64,000 nucleotides of DNA from Chondrus crispus. Taxonomy: Eukaryota > Rhodophyta > Florideophyceae > Gigartinales > Gigartinaceae. Each line of letters begins with the position of its first letter. Positions within the stretch are counted from its first letter, which is position 1. The notes under the pieces were generated by a model. The model ran no database searches and had not been told where the DNA came from. It was given only the letters and a program-made list of their open reading frames with translations. Shown in pieces: positions 20,401-27,430 of this stretch. The position numbers and the translations under genes are program-made. Location: assembly GCF_000350225.1 (NCBI RefSeq), contig NW_005179111.1:332899-396898 (forward strand), read 5' to 3'.

Positions 20401-22223
20401 ACACAGAAGCGTAGACTACCGTCCTTCTTTGGGACAAGGACGACCGGGGACGCCCACTCCGTATTCGCGGGCTCTATCACTCCCGCGTTCAACATTTTCT
20501 TCACTTCTTTCGCGACCATTTCGCGCATCGCGGGCCCTTTGCGGTAGGGCATGGCGCGTATCGGCTTCGTGCCGGGCTCAAGTGGGATGCGATGTTCCGT
20601 CCCTCGGATCATTCCGAGCGACCCGCTCCACAAACTGGAGTGTTCGCGTAGCATCTCAAGCACCTGTACGCGTAATTTCTTGTCCTTCACATGTGATAGA
20701 TCAATCTCCTTTTCCCAATCTTGTGCGTCCGATTTGGGATTCTTATATTGTACGCGTCTGGTATCTTCCGCGAAATTTTGGTACCTCGCGTGCTCCTCGT
20801 CCGCGTTCTTGTTCGCGTTCTTATTCGCGGTGGAGTCCGGCCGTCCTGCTCTTAATGTTCCTTCTTGGCCGTCCAAGTTGGAAATGTGCAGCGCGTGCGC
20901 GATCTCCTCTGCCACCCGACGCTCCGGTGTCAGAATGGCAAGAGGGTTCCGAGGGTTCCGTTTCGCGTATCCGACGACTGTATTTTTCGGCAGTCGTCGT
21001 ACCTGACGCGAAAAATTCGCGACCATAACCTCGAAGGCCTGGTTTGGTAGCACTTCGGCGACACCGTTGGTCAGCCGCACCCCGTGGCGGTGCTTCAGCG
21101 ACGGCTTGGGCTCCAAAAATACCAGGCCTCTCCCCGCTGTCGTAACGCGTACGCGAACTTGCGACATAGCGGGGACATTTACCCCGCGCGCGATCCGAAT
21201 CGGGTGCTGGGCTTCTTCGCGTACTTCTGCCCGGTTTGGCTCGCGTCCATGTCGCCTTGTAGGGGGAGACGGCTCCCCCTTCGCGTTCACGATGGCCACG
21301 GCGCCCCCATGCCGAAGCTCGAGCCTCTGGGCTTCTATGTCGATGCTCCGGACATGCGCGTCAATGAACGCGGTGCCCAGAAGCACGGGAACAGCCAGTT
21401 GGTCCGCGACGACGAACGGGACTCGGAACATCGTGTTCCGAATCCGGACAACCAAGCAGACCATTGCTCTCAGCCTCAACGGATTGCTGTTTGCTCCGGC
21501 CAGCCTTGGCAATGGCGCGTCGCGTATCGCGTGTCGCGTCCAATCGGGAGGAAGGTCGGCCTTCCTCACCAGATTGTAGCCAGAACACGTATCGACGGCG
21601 ATAGTGTACGGCTTGAACGCGTTCTTCTCAGTAGCTATCGAGCCCAATATATTGTAGATCTTGGACGTCATCAGACAGACGACGCCCTCGACGATCTTAG
21701 GAGGGGCCGTTCGCGCCAGGTCATTTCGCTTTGGGCGTCGGCGTCGCGTCTTGCCCTTTCTTCGCGTTCTTCTTCCTTGACCGTCAGGGTCCGAGGCCTC
21801 GCGTTCGTCTTTCGGCCCTTGACTCCGTGGGCCCAAGGAGGGCCCCACGCGTTGTTCACGTGTTACTTCTTCATGCGGCGCCTTCTCGACGCGCACGTCG
21901 CGTTCTTCTTCTTGCACCGGGCTCTCGCTGGCCCTGGTGCCTTCACGGCGGATCCGTGGCATCCGACCTCCGGCGGTCGGGAAATATTCGCGTTCGTGGG
22001 GTGGTACCGGGCTTACGGAAGCCGCCGTAATTTCGCGTTTGATAAATAGTTGTTTTTGCACCGGACTGGCGGGGGTCTCGGTGACTTTGTGTTGCGGCGA
22101 GGGGAATATTATCGGTAAATATTCACCTCCCCCTTGATAGGGGTATATGGACGGGTCGGGGGTATAAGAGCGAGACGGTTCACGTGAGCGCGTAAACGTG
22201 ACCGCCTTTACGCGTTTTTTGAG
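17445..22223 (-). CDS. pol: Pol polyprotein (PR-RT-RNase H-IN-chromodomain), Ty3/gypsy chromovirus
   Basis: The open frame begins after a TAG just above 22223 and overlaps the end of gag by about 16 nt, without needing its own start. It is about 1,590 residues when entered by frameshifting. Order: basic linker; retropepsin with DTCSGYN (Cys where most have Gly) and VLLGTAFID; reverse transcriptase with FCVDYRRLN, FTTLDCNSGYWQI and YLDD; RNase H (IDTDASAYQLG, TDHDALRWL); integrase zinc-binding region; integrase core with catalytic D, D, E in AIDILGP, LLSDNGPQF and NGQVERYNRT; C-terminal chromodomain (VDRLLDHR, FKVKWADYEDPTW). All catalytic residues are present and there is no stop, so it looks functional. 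It makes and integrates the cDNA of the element; the chromodomain probably steers insertion to marked chromatin. Confidence 0.95.
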   Translation of the reverse strand, partial: LKKRVKAVTFTRSREPSRSYTPDPSIYPYQGGGEYLPIIFPSPQHKVTETPASPVQKQLFIKREITAASVSPVPPHEREYFPTAGGRMPRIRREGTRASESPVQEEERDVRVEKAPHEEVTREQRVGPSLGPRSQGPKDEREASDPDGQGRRTRRKGKTRRRRPKRNDLARTAPPKIVEGVVCLMTSKIYNILGSIATEKNAFKPYTIAVDTCSGYNLVRKADLPPDWTRHAIRDAPLPRLAGANSNPLRLRAMVCLVVRIRNTMFRVPFVVADQLAVPVLLGTAFIDAHVRSIDIEAQRLELRHGGAVAIVNAKGEPSPPTRRHGREPNRAEVREEAQHPIRIARGVNVPAMSQVRVRVTTAGRGLVFLEPKPSLKHRHGVRLTNGVAEVLPNQAFEVMVANFSRQVRRLPKNTVVGYAKRNPRNPLAILTPERRVAEEIAHALHISNLDGQEGTLRAGRPDSTANKNANKNADEEHARYQNFAEDTRRVQYKNPKSDAQDWEKEIDLSHVKDKKLRVQVLEMLREHSSLWSGSLGMIRGTEHRIPLEPGTKPIRAMPYRKGPAMREMVAKEVKKMLNAGVIEPANTEWASPVVLVPKKDGSLRFCVDYRRLNAKTLADSYPLPRMDDCIDSLGDAAVFTTLDCNSGYWQIPVAPEDRDKTTFTTHMGTFRHLRMPFGLRGAPATFQRALDIILSRVRWQICLVYLDDVIVFSRTHAEHAKHLDAVLGLLGSAGISLKLKKCSFFQPRVHYLGHVISPGKLSVTETAADAFKTFTFPRTLTQVRSFLGACNVYRRFVQGFAKIARPLTDMTRKDADPDYDNPTAAQVHAFEELKRRMIAPPILALPRYGRPYMIDTDASAYQLGCTLLQEHDGTSDWRPVGYWSYSLNDSERNYSATERECFAVVWAVRTLRPYIEGTKFTVRTDHDALRWLMSLTESSGRLTRWRLRLAEYDFTIQYRPGRVHQVPDALSRLISPRTADDPRKAVEVDDDIPTYDGTTVRDVSDELRDHTCTAKCDHKSDHVFVTTRNKAGRRRKARSRDGPVGDEEAPALQERGDLWAEIEEFDAVDIERAQELGIDASGSQVAPPQDDLPAPLTLEEIAEEQRVDDFCQTVLARQSESRDSAFFEDHQGVLKRKHPYDPEIIQVVVPQSLRARLLRLGHDPAIAGHPGQNRMYHALRRWYYWPHLAADVAATVRVCRTCAKNRVKLRKHLNRLRLFPATCPLESLAIDILGPLPKTKEGKQYLLVITDRFTKLTQVVALRTVTAYTVATAFCDAWVFKYGIPRSLLSDNGPQFNAKFFHSACRILGITTLYTSAYHPQTNGQVERYNRTIASMLRNYVNEHQDDWDVYVGPLTYAYNSHVHRSTGTTPFELVLSRPPPEFSLRRTEGNAPLPDRKTHRTEFLKKLDETIQKAYSSLRRTQARYKRDFDKRVRRVNTRVKPGNYVYLDPTDGAKTSNKLASPAVGPYRVLANDQRTITIDRDGVTERVSADRCVYAPPPVDAPRASTTAPGDLADKVTTGTQYAVDRLLDHRVMENGTAEFKVKWADYEDPTWTARTHIPEELVSRYASRLRARTGRDLTTELNADVQP
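22189..22220 (-). promoter_or_regulatory. Canonical A AAA AAC minus-1 ribosomal frameshift site with downstream stem
   Basis: At 22220-22214 (minus strand) gag codons read TCA AAA AAC GCG TAA, so the heptamer A AAA AAC is in the zero frame exactly as minus-1 slippage requires. Slipping one base back enters the pol frame, which is open through to the integrase. CGCGTAAA (22214-22207) can pair with TTTACGCG (22196-22189) around a 10-nt loop, with more dyads just beyond. The stem starts closer to the heptamer than the usual 5-9 nt spacer, so a longer or alternative structure may be the real stimulator. Confidence 0.8.
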
Positions 22224-24730
22224 CTACCTGAACTATCCGTGCTAGTCGCGCCGCTATCTGTAGCCAACGCGGCTCCGGACCTCCGTTCGAGTGGCTGGCC
22301 TGGCCCTACCCACTCTGGAGCGGCAGCATCCGCGAAGTACTCGGGTAACTCGCGGGGTTGATTTTCAACGTTCGGACGTTGTAAAATCTGGGGGGCGGCG
22401 AGAGTCGGCTCTCGCTCGCTTTCCTGTAGGGGCAGGGGATTCGGATCCCCTGCCCAGTCCTGGAGGTACATTATCGCGTTCTGTACCCCTGTCGGCAATC
22501 TGGACCGACCGCGTTCTCCTCTTCCATCTTGACGCGGGTATCGCGTGTCGGCTTGTCGGAAATCGCGTTGTTCGCGCCTGTATCCTCCTCCGCGAGGGGC
22601 AAAACGGACGCCGCCTCCGGGGCGATTCGCGTGGCCCGAACGCGGACCACGGTCACCAGCGACCGACTGTTGGAGGAGGTTCCTCATCCCTGGACGCGTC
22701 TGTAGTTGGTACCGGTAGTTTCGATACGCGGTAAACATCCGCTGCTCCGGCGCGAGGAAGGGGCACGCGTACATGGCATGGCCGTGCGTTCTGCACAGCC
22801 AGCAGACGTACGCGCTCCCGTCGGCTGAGGCGAAGGTCGCCGCCTGAAGAGCCTCTTCCTCGGTGAGCCGGGGGACACAGGAGGGTATGCGTCCCCCTCC
22901 TTGACGCGAAATGTCCAATTCCGCGATGCGGTGGTCCGGACTACCTATCCCCGCTGGGGTATGCCCGAACGCGGTGGCAAAGCTGCCCGTGGTCTCCGTC
23001 GACGCCGGCGTTGACGGCCGGCCTCCTGTAGCCTCCCCGCCTCTCATGACGAGGACGGGGTCAGCTTCCCAATCCTCCTCGTTAACGTGGAGGGCTGACG
23101 CGGGGGAGCTCGTCGCGTTCGACCTGGCGGCTCTCCCTCCTCTCGCTGCCGATTTCGGGTCCGGCAGCGGTAGTCCGCGTCGGGCGCGAAACGTGGTTCC
23201 TTCTGCGGTCGCGATGCGTCTGATAATTGACAGGTCCGTCTTCTGGTTCGCGGGCAACCTCTGGACGGTCTCTGCCACCGCTGCTCGCGTCGCGGGAGCC
23301 AATCCGCGTACAAAATAATGAGCCAAGGCTTGCTCCGTAAATACCGCAGTGCACTTGAACGCGTTCGATTCGAGCCTATCCGCGAACGCGTTTTCCGTCT
23401 CGTGCGGCTTTTGATGAGCCGACGCGACGGCATCGTGCGCTACGCCCAGTACGTCATCAGTGAGGTAGCGCTTGATGAATTGATTAATAAGCCCAGGCCA
23501 GCTCACATCGTCATGGAGCTGGCCTGCGCGGATTCCGCGCATAGTGTAGCTTGTATATAATCTTTCCGCGTCGCGTTCAAGAAAATGCGCGAGTACGCGA
23601 ATCGCGACCCCTTCCGTCAGATGTTGCGAATTGAACGTGATGCGCACATCTTTCAGGAAGGGGAGTAATTCAATCGCGTTCGTTCCATCGAAATTGCGCA
23701 TCGTGGGGCGAATCCCACGACAACGCTGCACATATTTCGCGATTCGCCCCGCGTCCCCTGACGTGACGAGGGTCGAGACGTTGTCCAGGCGATACATCCT
23801 GTAATTAGCTACAGAGCTAAATTCCTGTATCATCGTGTGGACCGCCTCGACCCCGGGGACCGCGGGGCCCAATGTGCCAAATGGGGTCACCGGTAGCGTA
23901 CGGACGTCTACCGGGCCCCGACGCGTAGTGAGATCCTGGGGCTGATAGCCGCCCCACCGGGGATCAAAAGCGAGAATCGGTTCTCTCGATCCCCGGGTGG
24001 TATCCCCGCGTCTAGTTTCGTCCGCGTAAGGTACGCGAACCGTCTGCCGCATGTCTCCGGCGACATGCGGCAGGGCTTGGGTTTCGGACGCGAAAGTTGC
24101 GTCCATCCTTGTTCGATCTCCGCGTGCGGGCCGACTGGTGTCACCACCAGCCGGCTCCACATCTTGAGCGCCGGACGCGTTCGGAGGTACAGTACCACCG
24201 GGCCCTAACGGTGGGGCTCCGGGTGACGTCGCCGTCGGGGTATGTTCCATCTGACGAACACGTCGGCGTGTAGAATTTAACTGCGCGGTCACATGGGCAA
24301 ACGCGCGCATCTGCTCCGCGGAAGGAAAAGGTCTCGCGTCAGTACGTCCCGCAGAGACCGTCCTCTCGGGGCGGCCTTCCCCGAACTCGTCGGGGGAGTC
24401 GAGACGCGATTCCTCGACGAGCACCAGTCGACTCTGCAGTTGATCGACTAGTGCTCGGAGGTTTTCCAGAGACTGGGAGACGCGTTCAAACCTCCCTTCG
24501 CGAAGGGATCGTAGTTCTTCCATGCAACGCGAATATACTGCGTCGGTTACGTCGATTCGAAGCGCGGTCCGGACCTCCTCAATATACGTCGCGATCCGGT
24601 CATACATCGCGCGTGCGCGGCCTTCTGATAATTCAGGCGACGGTTCGCGGTCACTGAGACCTGCGCCACCGCCGCCGAATGGGACGCGGAGCGCGGCTGA
24701 CTCGGAGGTGCGGAACGCGGTTGACTCCAT
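22208..24730 (-). CDS. gag: Gag polyprotein with CCHC zinc knuckle
   Basis: The frame is open from inside the 5' LTR (24934), but the primer-binding site is within that part. The first plausible start downstream of it is the ATG at 24730 (MESTAFRTSE), giving about 840 residues. An acidic/Arg-rich N-terminus with a coiled coil is followed by a retrotransposon-gag capsid region (WPGLINQFIKRYLTDDVLG; ENAFADRLESNAFKC). Then comes a CCHC knuckle (CWLCRTHGHAMYAC, matching C-x2-C-x4-H-x4-C) and an Arg/Gly-rich tail. It forms the virus-like particle and packages RNA. It ends in TAA overlapping pol; see the slippery site. Confidence 0.88.
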   Translation of the reverse strand: MESTAFRTSESAALRVPFGGGGAGLSDREPSPELSEGRARAMYDRIATYIEEVRTALRIDVTDAVYSRCMEELRSLREGRFERVSQSLENLRALVDQLQSRLVLVEESRLDSPDEFGEGRPERTVSAGRTDARPFPSAEQMRAFAHVTAQLNSTRRRVRQMEHTPTATSPGAPPLGPGGTVPPNASGAQDVEPAGGDTSRPARGDRTRMDATFASETQALPHVAGDMRQTVRVPYADETRRGDTTRGSREPILAFDPRWGGYQPQDLTTRRGPVDVRTLPVTPFGTLGPAVPGVEAVHTMIQEFSSVANYRMYRLDNVSTLVTSGDAGRIAKYVQRCRGIRPTMRNFDGTNAIELLPFLKDVRITFNSQHLTEGVAIRVLAHFLERDAERLYTSYTMRGIRAGQLHDDVSWPGLINQFIKRYLTDDVLGVAHDAVASAHQKPHETENAFADRLESNAFKCTAVFTEQALAHYFVRGLAPATRAAVAETVQRLPANQKTDLSIIRRIATAEGTTFRARRGLPLPDPKSAARGGRAARSNATSSPASALHVNEEDWEADPVLVMRGGEATGGRPSTPASTETTGSFATAFGHTPAGIGSPDHRIAELDISRQGGGRIPSCVPRLTEEEALQAATFASADGSAYVCWLCRTHGHAMYACPFLAPEQRMFTAYRNYRYQLQTRPGMRNLLQQSVAGDRGPRSGHANRPGGGVRFAPRGGGYRREQRDFRQADTRYPRQDGRGERGRSRLPTGVQNAIMYLQDWAGDPNPLPLQESEREPTLAAPQILQRPNVENQPRELPEYFADAAAPEWVGPGQPLERRSGAALATDSGATSTDSSGSSKNA

Positions 24731-24837
24731 ATTCGCTGGCTCGGATTGAATTGAGGGGGCGGATCCTTCTTCCGTTTCGACGCGTGCGGACGCGGACTCG
24801 AAGGATAGTCTTCTCGCGATAATCGTGTGGCCTTCTA

Positions 24838-24851
24838 GGTCGGGAGACCAA
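24838..24851 (-). other. Candidate primer-binding site
   Basis: Directly after the 5' LTR the minus strand reads T then TGGTCTCCCGACC. TGG plus the following bases would pair with a tRNA ending ...GGTCGGGAGACCA. I cannot say which tRNA without the organism's tRNA set. Confidence 0.55.
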
Positions 24852-25473
24852 TGTAGCATAAACCCCCGGTCGCGTTGGGGGTTTAGCTGTGGTTCTTCGA
24901 AGACCTGTGTACGCGAGAGAGGACAAAAACACACACACCAGAAAAGAACGCGGGCGGTGGTAGCGTGGTAGAGCGGTGGGGAGCGGACGCGAACACAGTA
25001 CGCGGTAGAGCGGTTCGACGCGCTCGACGCCCCGGGGCGGCGCTAGTTAGCGTTCTAGCACCGACGGGCGGAGACGGATCCAGCTCGCGCGCGTACGTTC
25101 GCGACCGCTACCCGCGTTAGTTTCTAGGTAACGCGCTTGCGTTAAGAGAACGCGTTTAGAATAAGCGGACGGGGTTAGACCTGCGGTGGAGGATCTGGTA
25201 CCAAGCCCGTGCTTGTCCTTCTCCTCCCTCCGCCGCCGGTCGCCCTGTCATTTAATATACAAGTAAATAATCTATCATAACATATACTACAGTATCTAGG
25301 TAGCGCCTTACACGGTAAGCTCGCGCGCCTTACTCCGGATCGTCACGCTGTACACATGCACAGCGAGCAGCAAGCGCGTACTTACAGCCGCGCGCACACG
25401 CGCTGTAAAACGTGTCATGGGTGTACAGTAGCCGCCCCCAGCAGTAAATAATCCCCTTCGCGATTATGCTACA
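24852..25473 (-). repeat. 5' LTR of the giant Ty3/gypsy element
   Basis: 622 bp, same ends and length as the 3' LTR. About seven substitutions separate the two copies (e.g. G/A at the CGCACACACC/CACACACACC site, T/G at CTAGTTAACG/CTAGGTAACG). The outer flank is GCTTTCTTAG, unlike the flank of the other LTR. Confidence 0.95.
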
Positions 25474-25958
25474 GCTTTCTTAGCCTCAATCTACCTATTC
25501 ATTGCTGGGCAGCGCTCCTGTGTTCTAAAAAATGAGATGGAGAACCTCGTTCTCTTGCACGCATCATTTGTCAAGTACAATGACAACTCATTGCCGCAAC
25601 GTTCCGCAGTGGTGATCGTGCCTGCATTTTAATTTTTCGTTCTGGAAGCGCTCTGCCATCACAACAATGACAATGCATGCCCGCGCGCAGGAGAATGCAT
25701 ACGGGAATACTTCTGATTTTCCCAACTCAATTCTAACTAAACTTTAATCCAACCATAGCAAGGGCACTTCGCGATCTCCTCGCCAGGCCGTAAGCACCAG
25801 TATTACTCTTGTTGAGTTTCAGCCTGCGTCAGTGCTTCCTGAAATTGAATATTGGCCCTCCGGGCTTACTACGCCTGATCGCATCGCTCTACTGCGTGGA
25901 ATACAGTGCCTTGCGACATCGCACTGTTTACCGGTTCCATCTCCGCCTGGTTGCAATC
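25474..25958. other. Flank and leader of the accessory ORF, no gene seen
   Basis: AT-richer than the retrotransposon. The reading frame of the next gene is open from 25809, but the upstream codons look untranslated. No CACTA-type terminus could be identified here. The RecQ gene cut at 8318 does not continue in this flank. Confidence 0.4.
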
Positions 25959-27284
25959 ATGAAACCCGTAAGTACCGGAGAAGAAATTGAGGTTAAATGG
26001 TTGCTCGACTTTTGTATCGGGAAAGGGCGCAGAAAGGGTCAGAATATATCGAAAACGATATGGTGGAAAGCTCGAGTCACGAATATTGAGCTTGTCAACG
26101 GCGCTGTTTTAGGCTATTTATGTTACGAAGAGGGACACGGAATTGTTGAAACAAAAATGCGCGCTCGTTTCATGGGACGCAAGCTGTCACATATAGGCAA
26201 AGGGTGTGAGAACATGGCCCGTCAGGCATGGCGGAGCCGCCAAAAGGAACCATTCGCGTCGGAGAGCGATTGCGAATCCGTCTCCGAAACAGTCGAGGAA
26301 GGTTTCCTCTCGGATCCCGACTTTACACCCAATACGAACGAATCGTCCTTCCATGTGATTCATGACACCTCCCAAAAATCCCGAGGATGTAGATGCCCAA
26401 TACAGCACACTGGTGCCAGAATTGCCAATTTGGAACTTAAAGTGAACGAGTTACAGAGGCTTGTGAGTGCGCAGAGCGCAATTTACTCTCGAGTAATTGG
26501 GAATGAAAGTGAAAGCGACCGCATTGCTGAACGTGTTTTCAGCTACTTGAGACACAAAATGGTCCATCGCTGTCATAAACCTCTTTCATTCCCGCGCGCA
26601 CGATCCGCTATTTCTGATGTTAAGAGAGGCAATGGGCGTTTTGTTGGCATGTGCTTTACGTCTCTGCGTCGTGTTGATGCGAACTGCAGCCTGTCCGATT
26701 TCGCCAAGATTGCTACGGTAATTCGGTCAGGTTGTCCTCGGGCTACGTTTGAACCAAACTTTTGCGAAACACAGTCTCCATCTCAGGGTCTGCAAGAATC
26801 ACTAGTTTTGTTTGATTCTTTTCACGATGTATCTCAATGTATACGCCTCGGTGTTCAATCAGATTTACTTGCCCTAGTGGCGAAGGGTAGGAAGATCAAC
26901 GGGGCTGCGCTGGCTGTTGACTCCGCATTGCGACTTTTGGGAGGTACTTTAGCTGAGAACGAAGACGGTAAGTACCCTTTCATTTTTAGACTGGCAGGAA
27001 GCCTCCATAAATCACTCCCTAATGGAGCCTTCGATGTACTTCGGAGAGAGAACAGGGGGTTCGATTATCGCAATTCAGTGTATGTGAGCAGACTGGAGAG
27101 AAACCCTGTGTCAATGCATGATGCCATATCTGAGTCAGGTATTGTGATAGGCGAAGATGAGGATATGTACTCTGCTACTGATTATGCATTTTCGCTTCGC
27201 TGGTCTCGACTCTCCAAAAAAATTCTAGGCGTCTGCCCAAGGCAGCTCGTGGCCGGAACGAAGTTCTCGGCAATCTTGAATTGA
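25959..27284 (+). CDS. Accessory ORF convergent to the first CACTA-like transposase, unknown function
   Basis: 441 codons from ATG 25959 to TGA. N-terminal residues (IEVKWLLDF, KTIWWKARVTNIE, GYLCYEEGHG) look like a small beta-barrel of the Tudor/Agenet/SH3 sort. An acidic stretch, a short coiled coil (NLELKVNELQRLV) and a long mixed C-terminal domain follow. It ends about 150 bp from the end of the minus-strand transposase, tail to tail. GTAAGT occurs just after the ATG and near 26969, so unseen splicing is possible, though the frame is open throughout. Partner proteins with no enzymatic motif are usual in CACTA elements; the role here is inferred. Confidence 0.55.
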   Translation: MKPVSTGEEIEVKWLLDFCIGKGRRKGQNISKTIWWKARVTNIELVNGAVLGYLCYEEGHGIVETKMRARFMGRKLSHIGKGCENMARQAWRSRQKEPFASESDCESVSETVEEGFLSDPDFTPNTNESSFHVIHDTSQKSRGCRCPIQHTGARIANLELKVNELQRLVSAQSAIYSRVIGNESESDRIAERVFSYLRHKMVHRCHKPLSFPRARSAISDVKRGNGRFVGMCFTSLRRVDANCSLSDFAKIATVIRSGCPRATFEPNFCETQSPSQGLQESLVLFDSFHDVSQCIRLGVQSDLLALVAKGRKINGAALAVDSALRLLGGTLAENEDGKYPFIFRLAGSLHKSLPNGAFDVLRRENRGFDYRNSVYVSRLERNPVSMHDAISESGIVIGEDEDMYSATDYAFSLRWSRLSKKILGVCPRQLVAGTKFSAILN

Positions 27285-27430
27285 CGTGACCTGCACTCGT
27301 TGTGCGCAGAAAACAAGTCGTTGGCGAGTTCTGAGTGGCCATCACGCAAGAAATGCTGCGGAGGAGTGTAGGGCCTTCTCAATAAAATTAGAATGCTAGA
27401 ATGCAAATAGAGCTGCAGTTTACATGCTTC

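Larger units (their letters stand above)
8319..25473 (-). mobile_element. Giant Ty3/gypsy chromovirus-type LTR retrotransposon (~17.2 kb)
   Basis: Bounded by two 622-bp direct repeats, each with perfect 10-bp terminal inverted repeats (TGTAGCATAA...TTATGCTACA). Order in the element's own 5'-3' sense: LTR (25473-24852), candidate primer-binding site, gag, pol with protease, RT, RNase H, integrase and chromodomain, a first polypurine tract, about 8.5 kb of extra DNA with an antisense ORF, a second polypurine tract, LTR (8940-8319). The LTRs differ at only about seven positions by eye, about 99 percent identity, so insertion was recent. Gag and pol are uninterrupted. No target-site duplication is visible (GCAGG left, GCTTT right). 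Typical chromoviruses are 5-7 kb; the excess is all between pol and the 3' LTR. Confidence 0.92.

Noticed and set aside
21084-22049. 321-codon plus-strand ORF
   Set aside because: Shadow of the pol protease region in a GC-rich frame.
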